From positions 17,382,694-17,446,693 of the forward strand of contig BRKX01000014.1 in assembly GCA_026008535.1 (NCBI GenBank): a stretch of DNA of 64,000 nucleotides, given 5' to 3'. The DNA comes from Perilla frutescens (Eukaryota; Streptophyta; Magnoliopsida; Lamiales; Lamiaceae). Position numbers and translations under genes: made by a program. The notes under the pieces are model-generated. The model did no database searches. It worked only from the letters and a program-made list of their open reading frames with translations, and was not told the origin of the DNA. Shown here in pieces: positions 10,658 to 22,827 of this stretch; within the stretch, counting starts at the first letter, position 1, and every line of letters starts with the position of its first letter.

Positions 10658-11838
10658 ATCCCCCACTTAAGTGGAAATAGTGCATGCATGGATGCAGACA
10701 AGCAACCAAGTCCTCTAAAGACACAATTGCAACATGATAGGTAGCTTGTGACTTTGAACCTTTCATCTTTCAACACTATCGGATATACCGGCTGAATAGT
10801 AGATGCGATACCTTAAACTATTCATCCTTAGTGTATACATAGATAACAGGATTGACACAACGATTTCTCAAACATTATCTGTTCTCACGTTTGTGTCTGT
10901 TTCGGGCCATGGACAACCTCTTTGAATTCATAAGTACTATTAGAAGCGGCCCCACTTCTCACTTACATAGGTGATCTCTTTTTTCCGAGTGTCCTGCCAT
11001 ACTCTACTTCACATAGGTTTAGGAATCATTAAAACTCATAAGACATAGCATCACCACAGTGACAGGCACACACTTGGCTTACACACTAGGGAAGGATTAA
11101 AGATTTCAAATCTTCCAAGTGCTACTACATGAACATTTGTAACTTAGTTTTCCTATTGAACCAAGTAATAATACTTTGTGCAATCGTCAATAAAAGTAAT
11201 AAAATACTTTTTACCGCTTCTAGTTTGCACAAACTTTAAGTCACACACATTTATGTGAATTAGGTCTAGAGGTTTTACTGCTCCATTCTACCAAATAAAA
11301 CGGTAACTTAGCTAATTTAGCTTCAACACAAACTTCACACTTATTTTGTGTATTAAATTGGTTTACTTTTAGCAAATCTAAATTTATTAAACATTTTATC
11401 ACATTTAGATTAACATGTCCTAATCTACAATGCCATAAATCCTAGCACTCATCAAGCAAGTAAGCAGAATAATTAACTTTGTTAGCACTTTCTTTTATAA
11501 TATGACGCATAGCCATTACATTCATTTTGAAAAGTCCATTAGCGAGATAGCCTCGACTAAGGAACCTTCTGTACTTGCTCAAAATAAACTTTTCAGACTA
11601 AAACACTAGTCTAAAACTATGGTTGACTAATAGTGAGCCCGAAACCAGATTTCTCCAGACGTCCGAAACATGCAGCATATCCTTTAGAGTCAGATCCTCG
11701 CTTGAAGTAAGCTTCAAGATCACGTTTCCCACACTAGCCACTTCAGATGAGGCTTGGTTACCCGTGTGAAACTTTCTACCTTCAACAAGTTTGGAGGTAG
11801 AAAATGAGCCCTTGTCGGAACAGACATGACAAGTGGCC
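10658..11838 (-). pseudogene. Copia-1 pol remnant (protease to GAG-pre-integrase), truncated
   Basis: This is minus-strand Ty1/copia sequence running from the Athila-1 insertion point toward the 3' LTR. The first part (11838-11600) encodes the region just after the protease active site (CHVCSDKGSFST, then LHVSDVWRNLVSGSLL). Around 11540-11200 is a degenerate GAG-pre-integrase zinc motif (LWHCRLGHVN ... CEVC). The start of the integrase core is barely recognisable; reverse transcriptase and RNase H are absent, so a large internal deletion precedes the polypurine tract AAGTGGGGGAT at 10658-10670. Frameshifts and stops are frequent. It is the oldest retroelement here and serves as the target of three later insertions. 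Confidence 0.8.
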
Positions 11839-12029
11839 TGACAAACGGGATTTTCGCCCGTAGTTCCGAGCATAACATATTCGCTTTAAGTGATCTTTTC
11901 ATTTATTTTGTTGTTCTAATGCTATTTTTCCGTTTAATTGTGTAATAAGTGTCTTCTAAACATTGTTGTGTACTTTCAGGGCAAAATCGATCGGGTCGGG
12001 ACTCTAAGACACGAAACCAGCATGACCCG

Positions 12030-12390
12030 TGTATAGAAGCGGTGCGAGTGCGCATCCATGCAGAAAGCGCACGGCGAGGCGCAGCCCGACTCAGGTCGAG
12101 GAGGCGCGACCAGCTCAGTCGCACCACCCGGCGCGAGCTGAGCCAGGCTCGGGCTGGGGTCAGGATAGGCACGACCGCACATCCATGTAGAGGCCCCAAA
12201 AGTGTGGCAGCTGGTGCGGCCTGACCCGAAAAGGTCCGGCACGACCAGCTGAGTCACGCCATCCGGTGTGGCCCAACCGGGGCGTGATCAAGCCTGTGTC
12301 TCGCCCCCCTGTTTCGTCCTGATTTTTGCATTTTTGTTTCATTTTCATTTTATTTATTTTGGGCGAAAATTGTGGTAGTATATATACCCA
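12030..12390 (+). promoter_or_regulatory. GC-rich U3 block and TATA box of the Athila-1 LTR
   Basis: About 270 bp of GC-rich DNA with many GCGCGACC, CACGACC and GGTGCGAGTGCGC motifs precede AGTATATATACCC (about 12377-12389), a strong TATA box. The same block type lies in the solo LTR, in the Athila-2 LTR and, unexpectedly, in the pol-env spacers of both Athila elements. Confidence 0.6.
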
Positions 12391-12604
12391 CATTTGTTCA
12401 AAACTATGGCAACTTTCAATTCATAGCCCCAAAATAGAAGATAGACTTTGAGAGAGAATTTTGTGTTGTATGCTTGAAGTTCTTGAAGATTTTGAAGACA
12501 AAAATTGAAATTTGAAGATTTCCCATCACCTTTTCAGGTTTACTCTAATCTTTATTTATGTTTTTCCTTTCCCTCTTTTATTTTTGTTTTCCTTTAGTTT
12601 TAAG

Positions 12605-12760
12605 TAGGTCTGTCAAAATGCCGGGCCGGCCCGAGCCCATCGGGCCACTGACCAAAAATCGGGCCGGATAGGCCCAAAATATTTCGGGCTGCAGATTTCC
12701 AGGCCCAGCCCAGCCCAGCCCATGGGCTGCCCATCGGGCCGTCGGGCCGGCCCATTCATT
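12605..12760. repeat. GGCCCG-rich subterminal region, left end of hAT-2
   Basis: Repeated GGGCC/GGCCC and CCGGCCCG cores in both orientations (for example 12621-12660 and 12700-12755). It mirrors the region at the other end and probably contains transposase-binding sites. Confidence 0.7.
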
Positions 12761-12935
12761 TTTTTTTAAATGAAATGAATTTTTTTTTCCAAAATACCAA
12801 TTAGGCAATTACAAAGTAACAAAAATTATGCAAATTACAACTCCAAATAGTCAGAAACATTAAAAATAACAAGTTATAAATCCCAAATCCCAAAATTCAA
12901 ATCATAGTCTTCTATTGCATGCCTTTGTCAATTCA

Positions 12936-15237
12936 TCATTCATCAAGCTCAAGGTCAACCACATTTGAATCTTTGTTCGACAATCGTATCTCCTCCACTT
13001 CCACCTCTCGCTCTACATGTGAAAATTAAAAAATATCATAAAACGGGAAGTAAATAAACTAAAATTGAATTGTAAGGAAAAATATATTATTACCTGAAGT
13101 TTCAGCTTCTTTGAAACCATGCAATCAATTACGAGTGTAAATGAGAACTTGCACAGTTTCAGGAAGCAAACAATTCCTGTACTTGTTCAAGATACGTCCA
13201 CCAATGCTAAATGTTGATTCAGAAGCAACTGTTGTGACTGGAATACTTAATATATCACAAGCCATCTTTGCAAGTCGAGGGAAACGATGCTTGTTTATCC
13301 TCCAATATTCTAAGATATCTATGGGACTCCCAACAATGTAATCTTCTTCCAAGTATGTATTAAGCTTAGATTCATTTGACTTCTCTTGAATCAATTGGTG
13401 TTGAAACCTCTATAATTAAACAAACACAACATAAACAAAAATAAACAAGTTAAATTAAAATGAAAACTATATATTTAGATATATACATAAAATGAAATAT
13501 CATACTTACAGCAAAAGGATTGGACTTAGGTGCTGGATTTATCTTTGGTAAGTTAGTAGGAAATGTGACTGATGCAACATCAACTCTTTCATATTGACTA
13601 AAGAGCTTATACAAAGAGCTCTTTAGCTTATCTACCTTCTCTGCATAATCTTGTGGATAAAGTTCTTGAAAGAAAAACCTCATTATTTTGAATTTTGAGC
13701 TCGGATCAAGAACACATCCAAATGCAAGAATAACACAATAATCATCCCAATATTTGTCAAATTTGAGTTTCATAGCTGACGCCATATCTTTGATCACAAC
13801 ATCTTTGGAACCCATAAGTTCAACCAACTGGGTTTCTATGATTGCAATCTGCTTGAAATATAAATTTGAGGTAGGATAGGATGACCAAGATAACAAGCTA
13901 GTAATCTCATAAAATGGTTCCAACAAAGTGTGCATCTTTTCTACTCTTTCCCACTCTTCGTTAGTCAGGCAATACTTGTAATTTGTATCATTGTAGCTCA
14001 AACTAGTGAATGCATTACGATACTTAATTGCACTTTCAAGCATCAAGTACGCAGAATTCCATCTAGTCGATACATCCAACCTCAAGAAACACCCACCAAC
14101 ATCAGTTAAGTGAACCTCTTCAATACATGCTTGAAATTGTCTCAACCTCCCATCCGATGCCTTCACATACTTAACACTCGATCTAATTTTTTTCAATACA
14201 TGTTCCGCCACCTTTAAACCCTCTTGAACAATCAAGTTTAAGATATGTGCACAACACCTAACATGGAAGAATTCACCTTCACATAACAAGCCATGTTGTA
14301 AATTAAGCCTATCTTTCAAAAATCTTACTAGGCTATCACAATTAGTGGCATTATCCAATGTGAGTGTAAGAATCTTGGATTCTATGCCCCAATCCTTGAC
14401 CACTGCAAGAAATTTTCCTGATAATTCTAACCCTGAATGTGGACTATCCAACTCACATAATGAAAGCAATTTACTATTCAATTTCCAATTTTCATCAACA
14501 TAATGTGCAGTCACAATCATATATCCTTGACTAGTCACATCAGTCCAACAATCAGAAGTCAAACATATTCTCCCAGGAATAGTGGCTAACAAACTCTTCA
14601 ATTTTTTCTTTTCAATTAGAAACACATTCATGCAATCACTTTTTGCAGTGTTTCTACTGATGGACTTAAATTCAGGCTTCAAGAGTTTATTCAAATCATT
14701 AACCCCATCATATTCAACATAGCTAAATGGAAGATCATGTTTAATAATACATCTAGCCAATGCATTTCTATACTCCTTAGCATCAAATTTCCATTTCTTC
14801 AATAATGTAGCTTGCTTATCCAACATAACATTCACATTCTCAAACTTAGGAATTTTCAAGCACTTTTCAACATGACATCTTAAATGGTTGGTGCCAGATG
14901 AAGATCTGCTAGTGTAGAATTTTTCACAATGATTGCATTGACATTTCTCTACCCCATCTCTAATGCCAACCATTGTAAAAAAATCCCACACATCAGATCT
15001 AAGATTTTTAGAAGCTGGAGTTGTATCATCATCATTTTCAGTCACTTCTCTAGCACTCTTACCCTTGCCCTTAGTCTCCCTAGCACTCTTGTCCTTAGTT
15101 TTAAATGTAGTACTACTAGATTCAATATTAATATTGGTACCTTTACTATTCTCAGAAACAGGAAAAGATCCCATCATTTGTAAATCATCGTTCAGCTCAT
15201 CATCCATATCCTCCATATTCTTAATGTCCTTCTCCAT
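12936..15237 (-). CDS. hAT transposase (BED zinc finger, DDE/RNase H-like, hATC), one premature stop
   Basis: Predicted exons on the minus strand: 15237-13510, 13409-13094 and 13012-12936. Junctions are GCT|GTAAGTATG, TTATAG|AGG, TTCAG|GTAATA and CATGTAG|AGCG; exons join in frame. Residues 80-127 form a BED finger (C101, C104, H118, then H122 or C126) after an acidic, Lys-rich N-terminus. Candidate catalytic Asp residues lie in CLTSDCWTD (D229) and TLDNATNCD (D295); the conserved RCCAHILNLI follows. Exon 2 carries the hAT C-terminal dimerisation segment with the ASESTFSIGGR motif. A TGA at 13125-13127, where relatives have Trp, would remove the last about 35 residues but leave the dimerisation core. 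Function: excises and reinserts the transposon by binding its ends. Active state is unproven. Confidence 0.82.
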
Positions 15238-16349
15238 ATCGACTATTGACCTTCATTAATAAAATAAACAAAATTTTAGTTGACAATAGAATAAAATTAA
15301 ACTCAAAATAAAGTTGTAAACTCACATACACACAAAGAATCTGTTTAGCAGATAGAATGCAGACTATATATTAAACTCCCAAATTTTTAAAATAATAAAA
15401 CATATCTTAGAAGTTAGAATGCAAAAATGGCCATAAATTTGAACTCTATTATAACATAATTTCTTAGTTTATTTCATATTTGTATGGGTTGATGTAGTGT
15501 GTGCACTGTGCAAGTGTATCATAGAATTTCCAGGGGATTAAAAGTTCCCATTATATACAGCAACTATATAAAGATGCATAAAAACAAAATAAACCAAATA
15601 AAATCAACAAAGTCCTCATTGTGCAAGCTGTTTTGAGTTTGCCTAATTTTCACAAAGGTGCCGAACAGACTGTCATATGTCAATTTCAATTTTAAAACAA
15701 AGTAATCCATTATTCTTAAACTCGATACAAAGTCCTTTCATTGAAAACATCAGAATTCAGAGGTTTTATCATTTTTCTGACAAAAAGAAAAATCAAGATC
15801 ATCATCTGGTGCTAGCAGAAAACTAAGTTGGCTAAGGAAGAGAAAAGATGTTGATAAATTAATAAATTCTCTAGCAAGAAATGACAATTGCAGAACAATA
15901 AACTTTTACTGAGTGGATTTTGTATCATCTAAATACTTATGTAATTATGTTAAAGCCATTACCAAAAATCTAAAATGCACTTTAAGGCTCAAAAGTGAAA
16001 ACATACTTCTATTAATCTCATTATCTCACACTTACTAGTTACCAGTTACCGGCGATGAGAAAAGTGGTGAAGATGGGGTGTCGCTGAGACGATGAGTGAC
16101 AGTCTAACGGACAAAGACGAAGATGAGAAGGCGGTGACGAGAAATGACGGTGAGCCGGCGACTGAAAGAGCGGCGATGAGATGGGGCGGGGCGGTGTGCG
16201 AGGGACTAGGGTTCGCCGTTCGTGTGAGTGGTGTGGGTTTCTCTTTCTCAATTTCTGTATTGTGTTTGTGTTGTAATTTGTTTAATTGTTTTTGTGTCGC
16301 TGGCTCGCTGCAATATAGATTAAGAAATTAAAAAAAAATGAATTTTAAA
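15238..16349 (-). promoter_or_regulatory. 5' region of the hAT-2 transposase gene
   Basis: No other ORF of substance. The part near 16040-16240 is GC-richer and may hold the promoter or a 5' untranslated exon on the minus strand; the rest is AT-rich and could include a leader intron. Inferred from position only. Confidence 0.35.
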
Positions 16350-16541
16350 AAAAATCGGGCCATCTGATTTGGCCCAAATTTTTGGGCTTTTTTTGCCCAG
16401 GCCCGTTTGGCCCGATCGGCCTACTGGGCCGGGCCATATAGGCCCGAATTTTTTTGGGCCTCCTATTTTCGAGCTCAGCCCAGCCCATTGCTCGGGTAGG
16501 TCGGGCCGGCCCATCAGGCCGGGCCAATTTTGACAGCTCTA
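16350..16541. repeat. GGCCC-rich subterminal region, right end of hAT-2
   Basis: GGGCC/GGCCC cores recur about every 10-25 bp from 16356 to 16526, in inverted relation to the left end (12605-12760). It ends in TTTTGACAGCTCTA. Confidence 0.7.
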
Positions 16542-17286
16542 GTTTTAAGCATGTTTAGCTAAATCTTTAATTCTAAGGTAATATGATTTAGCATTGAATG
16601 ATGGATTAATGGATGAAGAAAGCATGTTAATCTCCCCTCTTTTATTTCTCATGAATCAATGGTGTGAATGTATCTAACTAGGGTTGGCCTCCTTAAGTTG
16701 GATTTTGTGTTGATTATGTTTTGAGAAGAACTAATTAGCATTGGAAATTGATTTATGAGCCCTATTAGGTATTGAATGAGAATTTGTGCCTAGTTGGATT
16801 TTGGTTGATTGATTGTGCTTAATTTGAGGAAATTGGAATTTAGTCCTAGAGATAGGAGAGCTCCCTTTTGTTCAATTAAATCGTAGAAACTCGAGAGAGC
16901 CTATGATTATTTTAGGTATTGATCTTGAGTGGAGTTAATATGAGTTCTAATTCCGAAATCCATTATTTGTGTTGATGAATATTGCCCTATGTTCTTTTCT
17001 TTATTTGTTGCCCCTCTTTATTGCATTTTGTGATCATTTTGAGCTTACTTTAGTTTAATCCACCAAATTGTTAAATTTTATGCTTAGAATAAAAACAAAC
17101 CAAATCCATGCTATATGTGTTGCTTGACTTGTGAAATGACACGAGTGTGATGCTTGTATTCCTTGAATCATTCGTAACTCCCTGTGGAATCGATCCCATT
17201 TTGCCTTGTATTACAATTCGCTTGTACACTTGCAAGTTTGATTCGGGATTTAAAACTTAAAATAGAAAATATTCCCATCAAGTTTT

Positions 17287-17304
17287 TAGCGCCGTTACCA
17301 GGGA
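17287..17304 (+). other. Primer-binding site of Athila-1 (tRNA-Asp type)
   Basis: TAGCGCCGTTACCAGGGA, six bases after the 5' LTR, matches the complement of the 3' end of plant tRNA-Asp (from memory) at about 15 of 18 positions. It is the site where reverse transcription would be primed. Confidence 0.8.
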
Positions 17305-17425
17305 GTTTAGTTTTTATTCAAGTCTTTTCATGCAATATCAACATAAGTGTTATTTTCTAGATCAAGTAGTTCTATTTTGTTTTATTTGAGTACCAAACTT
17401 ACTTTTAGTTGTTCACAGGTGGTGT

Positions 17426-19000
17426 ATGCGCACTAGGGCACAGGGTGAACCTTTACTAAAGTTGGATACCGAGATAGAAGCCACGAGCTGTTATAACAAC
17501 GCTCAAAGAAGATGAAGACGTATAATGGCGGACAATCTACCACCACCACCTCCCATCCAAGACCCGTTGATCCTCCAAATGCAAAGACAACTCGAAGAGA
17601 TTAGAGGACAACTACGGGCCCAAGAGGAAGCTAGGGCTCGAGTTGAAGAAGCCTTGATCCGGAACTTATTCCAAGCAACGCTTAATGATGGAGTTGTCAA
17701 TGGGCCAGCTATACAAGCCAACAACTTTGAATTGAAGCCGGCATTGATAGCTATGGTGTCCCAAAACCAATTCGGTGGGATGACACTTGAAGATTCATAT
17801 GAACATGTCAACCAATTCTTGGAGATCGCTCGAATGGTCAAGATTAATGGGGTGTCTGAGGACGTCATCCGTTTGAAGTTGTTTTATTTTTCAATACGGA
17901 ATAAGGCACGAACATGGTGGTTGAACCAACCACCCGGTTCATTCACATCATGGAGTGAAATGCTCTCTAAATTCCTTCAGAAGTTCTTTCCCCCTGGAAA
18001 GACATTAAAGTTAAAGGGAGAGATAACTCAGTTCAAGCAGAGGGATGAAGAGTCCTTGTGTGAAGCTTGGGAGCGATTTTGGGAGATGCTTCGGAAGTGT
18101 CCGGGTCATGGGTTTGGCACGGATCATCAAGTTTGCATATTTTATGGCGGGTGTAAGTCCAATGTGAAAGTATTCTTGATGCATCAGCTGGAGGATCGTT
18201 GCTAAACCGAGGTCCCGAGGAGGCTATCATAATTATCAAGAAAATGGCTTCCAATGCCTATCAATGGCCGGGGGAGCGGGAAAACATACAAATCTTGAAA
18301 AAAGTGGATACTAAAAACAATGACGCCATAGCTCTCTTGGCCGCTCAAATGTCGACTATGAATTCAAAGATAGAGGCTATCGCATCCCCAAGACCGGTGT
18401 CATCAATCATGCCTAACTTGGAAGAAGCAAGCTTTGTTGGTCTTTTAATCAAGGCTTCAAGCCTCATTTTGGAGAACCACAAAGACAATGTAGTAATCAA
18501 TACCATCCAAGGCCACCACATCCAAATCTTTCTTACTCCAACCCGAACAATCACCTCCAACCACCTCCTGGATTTTCTGTCACCAATGGAGTCATAGATG
18601 AGGAAAAGAAGCCCAAAATTGGCGAGTTCCTTATGGCTTTCATGAACAAGACCGATAAGTATATGGGGGATTCTCAAACACGCTTTGAGAAGATAGAAAA
18701 CAATCAAACCGCTGTGACCACTCAACTGAAGATGCTTGAAAAACAGATGGAGCAACTTGCCTCGGCTTTGGGAGGTCAACACCATCCGGGACAATTCCCC
18801 TCAAACACCACCATTAATCCCAAGGAGAATTGCAAGGCCATAACTCTTCGAAGTGGAACATCTTATAAGGAGCCCGATACGCCGGATCAAGAGAAAGAAA
18901 CTTTGGATGAGGTTGAGCCAAGTGTAGAAGAAAAAAGGGATAATGAAGGTGAGAAGGAAGATACTCCAAGGAAAGATGAAGGGGTCCCTAAGGTATGAAG
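17426..19000 (+). pseudogene. gag: Athila-1 gag (capsid/nucleocapsid), broken
   Basis: By comparison with Athila-2 gag the original start is the ATG at 17426. A TGA at 17513-17515 interrupts it, and the frame reopens at an internal ATG, 17525. The retrotransposon gag domain spans about 17700-18140 (motifs KARTWWLNQPPGSFTSW, FLQKFFPPGKTLKLKGEI). A frameshift near 18170 and another near 18440-18520 move the reading to two other frames; the last segment is 18570-18998 (NGVIDEEKKPK onward), with a Glu/Lys-rich tail. Part of the Gly/Asn/Gln-rich linker present in Athila-2 is deleted. It formed the virus-like particle shell in the cytoplasm when intact. Confidence 0.82.
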
Positions 19001-19801
19001 AGAAGTCGAGTCAAGGTTAAATGTGCCTTACCCTTAAAGGCTCCGAAAAATTAAGCATGAGGAACAATTTTCCAAATTCTTGGACATCTTTATAAGAGTG
19101 CAAATAAACATACCCCTTGTGGAGGCCTTACAACAAATGCCTACATATACTAAATTCCTTAAGGAGGTCATCACGAAGAAAATGAGGTTGGGCAATTATG
19201 AGATCGTGAACTTAACGGAAAATTGTAGTGCATTGATTCAACGAAAATTGCCCGCCAAAATGAAGGACCCCAGAAGCTTTAATATCACTATGACTATTGG
19301 AGATAGCTAAGAGAGGAAGGCCCTTTGTGACTTGGGAGCAAGTATAAATCTCATGCCATTGTCATTTTTTTTAGGTTAAATGTTGGAGAGATAAAACCTA
19401 CAACAATATGCTTGCAAATGGTGGATAGGTCACTAACCTATCTAAAAGGAGTCATGGAAGACATTCTTGTCAAGGTGAACGACTTTATCTTCCCCGTGGA
19501 TTTTGTTGTACTAGACATGGAAGAGGACAAAAATGTGTCCCTCATATTAGGAAGACCGTTTTTAGCAAGGGGGAAGGCACTCATAGATGTGTCCAAAGGA
19601 GAGCTCACACTCCGACTAAATGATGAGAGTAGCACATTCTCTATCTATAATGCGATGAAATTTCACGATGATGATGAAGAGTCTATGAGGGTGGAAGAAT
19701 GCAAGGTGATGAAGCTCGTGAAAGCATGTGTGGAAGAGAAGATGATGGAGCACTTTGGAGACAAGCTTGTTTGTATCTCTTTACTTTTCTTCTTTATTTG
19801 A
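19001..19801 (+). pseudogene. Athila-1 protease region, broken
   Basis: This is the aspartic protease (retropepsin) segment. Conserved flanks NLTENCSALIQRKLPAKMKD and PRSFNI appear at 19207-19290. A stop at 19308-19310 and a frameshift near 19370 break it. The active-site motif Asp-Leu-Gly-Ala-Ser (CDLGASINLMP) lies at about 19327-19360, and the flap and ILGRPFL motif at about 19545. The frame ends at 19801 in a TTC-rich stretch. Retropepsin would cut the gag-pol polyprotein. Confidence 0.78.
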
Positions 19802-19958
19802 ATTATTTGATAATAATCCCGAGATATTGGATTGTGTTTGTGCTCTTGACTCTTCACAGGAAATTCCAAGGAGAGGAAACCGATTCTTACCTTTGAGGGA
19901 TGAAAATGGAGAAGCATTGAAGAAGGCAGAAGGAGAGAAAAAGGAGTAAAAGGAGGAG

Positions 19959-21623
19959 TTGAAGCCCCTTCCGGGGCACTTGAGGTATGCTTTCTTGGGT
20001 GAAAATGAAACCTACCCTGTGATTGTGTATGCTTATTTGTCAGCATGTGAACTTGACAAGTTGCTAAGAGTCTTGAGGAAGTATAAGTCCACTCTATGTT
20101 GGTCTATTGCTGATTTGAAAGGGATTAACCCGTATGTGTGCATGCATAGGATCTTGCTTGAGGATGAATATAAACCTCGTGTGCAACCACAACGTAGGCT
20201 AAATCCTATTATGTAAGAAGTTGTAAGAAAAGAAGTTTTAAAATGGCTTGATGCGGGTATAATTTATGCTATATCTGATAGCGAGTGGGTGAGCCCCACT
20301 CAGGTTGTAGCCAAAAAGGGAGGCATGACAGTTATTCAAAATGAGGGTAGCGAATAGATAGCTACTAGAGTTGTCACAGGTTGGAGGGTTTGCATAGATT
20401 ATCGTGCTCTAAATGCTGCCACTAGGAAGGACCATTTTCTCCTACCATTTATCGATCAAATGCTTGATAGGTTAGCTGGATATGAGTTCTATTATTTTCT
20501 AGACGGCTATTCTGGTTACAATCAAATTCTAATAGCCCCTATGGACCAACATAAGGCAACATTCACTTGTCCCTATGGAATTTTTACTTTTCGCATGATG
20601 TCTTTCGGTCTTTGCAATGCACCTGCTACATTCCAAAGATGCATGATGGTAATTTTCCACGATTTGATTGAAAATGTTATGGAAGTTTTTATGGATGACT
20701 TCTCTGTTTTTGGGAATTCATTTGATCACTGTTTGGCAAACCTAACCCAAGTTTTGCAGCATTGTGAAGAGACTAACCTAGTCCTAAATTGGGAAAAATT
20801 TCATTTTATGGTAAGGGACAGAATAGCCCTTGGCCACAAGGTGTCCGTTGTGGGCTTGGAGGTGGATCGAGCCAAAATAGTCGCCATTGAGAAGCTCCCA
20901 CCCCCTACAAATAAAAAGGGTGTCCATGCCGGGTTCTTCCACTGGTTTATAAAGGATTTCTCAAAAATTTCTAAACCATTATGTCACCTCCTTGAGAAAT
21001 TAACTGAATTCATTTTTGATGATGTTTGTTTGCAGGCATTCAAGACGCTCAAGAAGGCCTTAATGACTACCCTAGTGCTCATCACTCCGGATTGGAATGA
21101 GCTTTTTGAATTGATGTGCGACGCAAGTGAGGTGGCGGTAGGGTCCGCTTTGGGGCAAAAGAGGGAGACGATTTTTTGTGTAATTTACTATAGGAGCAAG
21201 ACACTCGATCCAACCCAAGTAAATTATATGACTACAGAGCGCGAACTCCTAGCCGGGGTGTACGTTTTTTATAAGTTCAGTCCCTACCTCATTGGGGCCC
21301 GGACTATAGTACACACGGATCATGCGGCCTTGAGACACTTGTTTACGAAGAAAGATGCCAAGCCCAGATTGATAACATGGATTCTTTTGCTTCAAGAGTT
21401 TGACGTGGAGATAAGAGACCGGAGGAGATGTGAGAATGTGGTAGTGGACCACATTTCGCGTTTAGAGCATACCCCGGGTGAGCTAGAGGACAAAAGGCCT
21501 ATCAATGATGATTTTCCGGATGTGAGGATACTAGCCGTACAAGCTGCTACACCCTGGTTTGCAGACTTCGTGAATTATTTGGTGGCTAGAGTCAAACCTG
21601 TAGAACTTGAGAGTTACAAATGA
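19959..21623 (+). pseudogene. Athila-1 reverse transcriptase and RNase H, broken
   Basis: One frame runs through most of this. Reverse transcriptase: the N-terminal LRYAFLG and SIADLKGINP motifs, the palm with IDYRAL, LDGYSGYNQI, SFGLCNAPATFQR, and the catalytic FMDD at 20688-20699. RNase H: MCDASEVAVGSALGQ near 21110, TERELL near 21236, HTDHAALR near 21313. Stops occur at 20214-20216 (TAA) and near 20356 (TAG), and at 21621. Relative to Athila-2 a short deletion near 20925-20940 removes a few residues in the conserved LGHAGFYRRF connection. Confidence 0.85.
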
Positions 21624-22827
21624 AAGAAATTCTTCCATGAGGTGAAGTTCTTTATTTGAGATGAACCATACATTTTCAGACGCTGTGCCGACTTAGTTTT
21701 AAGAAAATGTGTGCCCGAGGACCAATGGGAAGAGATTTTAGAAGCATGTCACACCGAGCCAAGTGGTGGCCACTTTGGTGCAAACCGGACCGCTAGAAAA
21801 GTCCTTCAAAGTGGATTTTATTGGCCTACACTGTTTAGGGATGCAGAAGGATTTGTGAAGAATTGTGGACAATGTCAAAGGATGGGTTCAATTTCCAAGA
21901 GAGACGAGATGCCTATGAGAAACACAATTGAGGTGGATCTTTTCGATGTATGGAGTATAGATTTTATGGGTCCGTTTGTATCTTCTGAAGGAAATGTGTA
22001 CATACTTTTGGCCATTGATTATGTGTCCTGTTGGATAGAAGCGGTGCCCATAAAGACAAATGACTCTAAGGTGGTGCTCAAGTTCTTGAAGAGGAACATA
22101 CTCACACATTTTGGTGCCCCGAGAGCTCTCATTAGTGATGGTGGCTCCCACTTCTGTAACAAATGGATGTTGATGCCACTTGTTAGGCATGGGGTGAAGC
22201 ACAAGATCACCACATCATATCACCCCCAAGAAAATGGTCAGGCATAGCTAGCAAACAGGGAAATCAAGCAAATCCTGCAGAAGGTGGTCATGACTAATGG
22301 CAAGGACTGGGCCTCCTTGTTGGATGAGGCACTTTGGGCGTATAGGACCGCCTACAAGACGCCGCTGGAAATGTCACCATACCAACTCGTCTTTGGAAAG
22401 TCATGCCACCTACCAATTGAGCTTTCTCACAAAGATTTTTGGGCAACAAAGAAAATTAATTTTGACCCTATGGCATCAAGGGGACAAAGGATTTTTCAAT
22501 TGAATGAACTTGATGAGTTTAGGATGGAAGCATTCGAAAATTCCTCTATCTACAAGCTACGGGCAAAGTGTTAATAGGACAAAGCTCATAAAGAACAAAG
22601 AGTTGGCCCCGGGAGACGAAGTGCTTCTTTTTAATTCAAGACTCAAGCTCTTCCCCGGAAATTTGAAGACAAAATGGAGCGGCCCGTTTACAATAGAGAG
22701 AATTTTTGATGGAGGCGCGGTTGAGCTCAAAGGAAAGGATGGGTGCCTTTTTATAGTGAACGGGCATCGGGTCAAGAAATTTCACAAACCGAAAGACAAG
22801 CTTGAGCCCACCATATGCTACCTATAA
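21624..22827 (+). pseudogene. Athila-1 integrase, broken
   Basis: It has the HHCC zinc domain (SGGHFGANRTARKVL ... CGQCQR, 21750-21890) and the DDE core (DFMGPF near 21958, ISDGG near 22131, the ENGQA segment near 22230). A stop TAG follows at 22245-22247. After YRTAYKTPLEMSPYQLVFGKS a frameshift near 22560 shifts the C-terminal GPFTI domain to another frame, which ends at 22827. Integrase inserts the cDNA into the host chromosome. Confidence 0.85.

Larger units (their letters stand above)
12605..16541 (-). mobile_element. hAT-2: nearly intact autonomous-type hAT transposon
   Basis: The ends are TAGGTCTGTCAAAATG and CAATTTTGACAGCTCTA, imperfect inverted termini. A perfect 8-bp duplication GTTTTAAG flanks it (12597-12604 and 16542-16549), and the Athila-1 LTR continues cleanly across it. 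It encodes a three-exon BED-finger transposase on the minus strand. Both subterminal regions are rich in GGCCCGGCC-type motifs. Length 3937 bp, normal for autonomous plant hATs. Confidence 0.93.
11839..17280 (+). repeat. 5' LTR of Athila-1, split by hAT-2
   Basis: It starts TGACAAACGGGATTTTCGCCC and ends AATATTCCCATCA. Without the hAT and its duplication it is about 1.5 kb. U3 holds a GC-rich block (about 12030-12300) and a TATA box near 12380. From about 12535 (GGTTTACTCTAATC) to the end it aligns with the 3' LTR. The segment 11863-12533 is missing from the 3' LTR. Confidence 0.82.

Noticed and set aside
11903..12257. Arg/Ala-rich ORFs on both strands in the Athila-1 LTR
   Set aside because: They fall in the GC-rich U3 block, before the TATA box, and disagree between related LTRs.
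16039..16331. ORFs of 70-79 codons near the right end of hAT-2
   Set aside because: GC-rich promoter or leader of the transposase gene; no similarity and overlapping on both strands.
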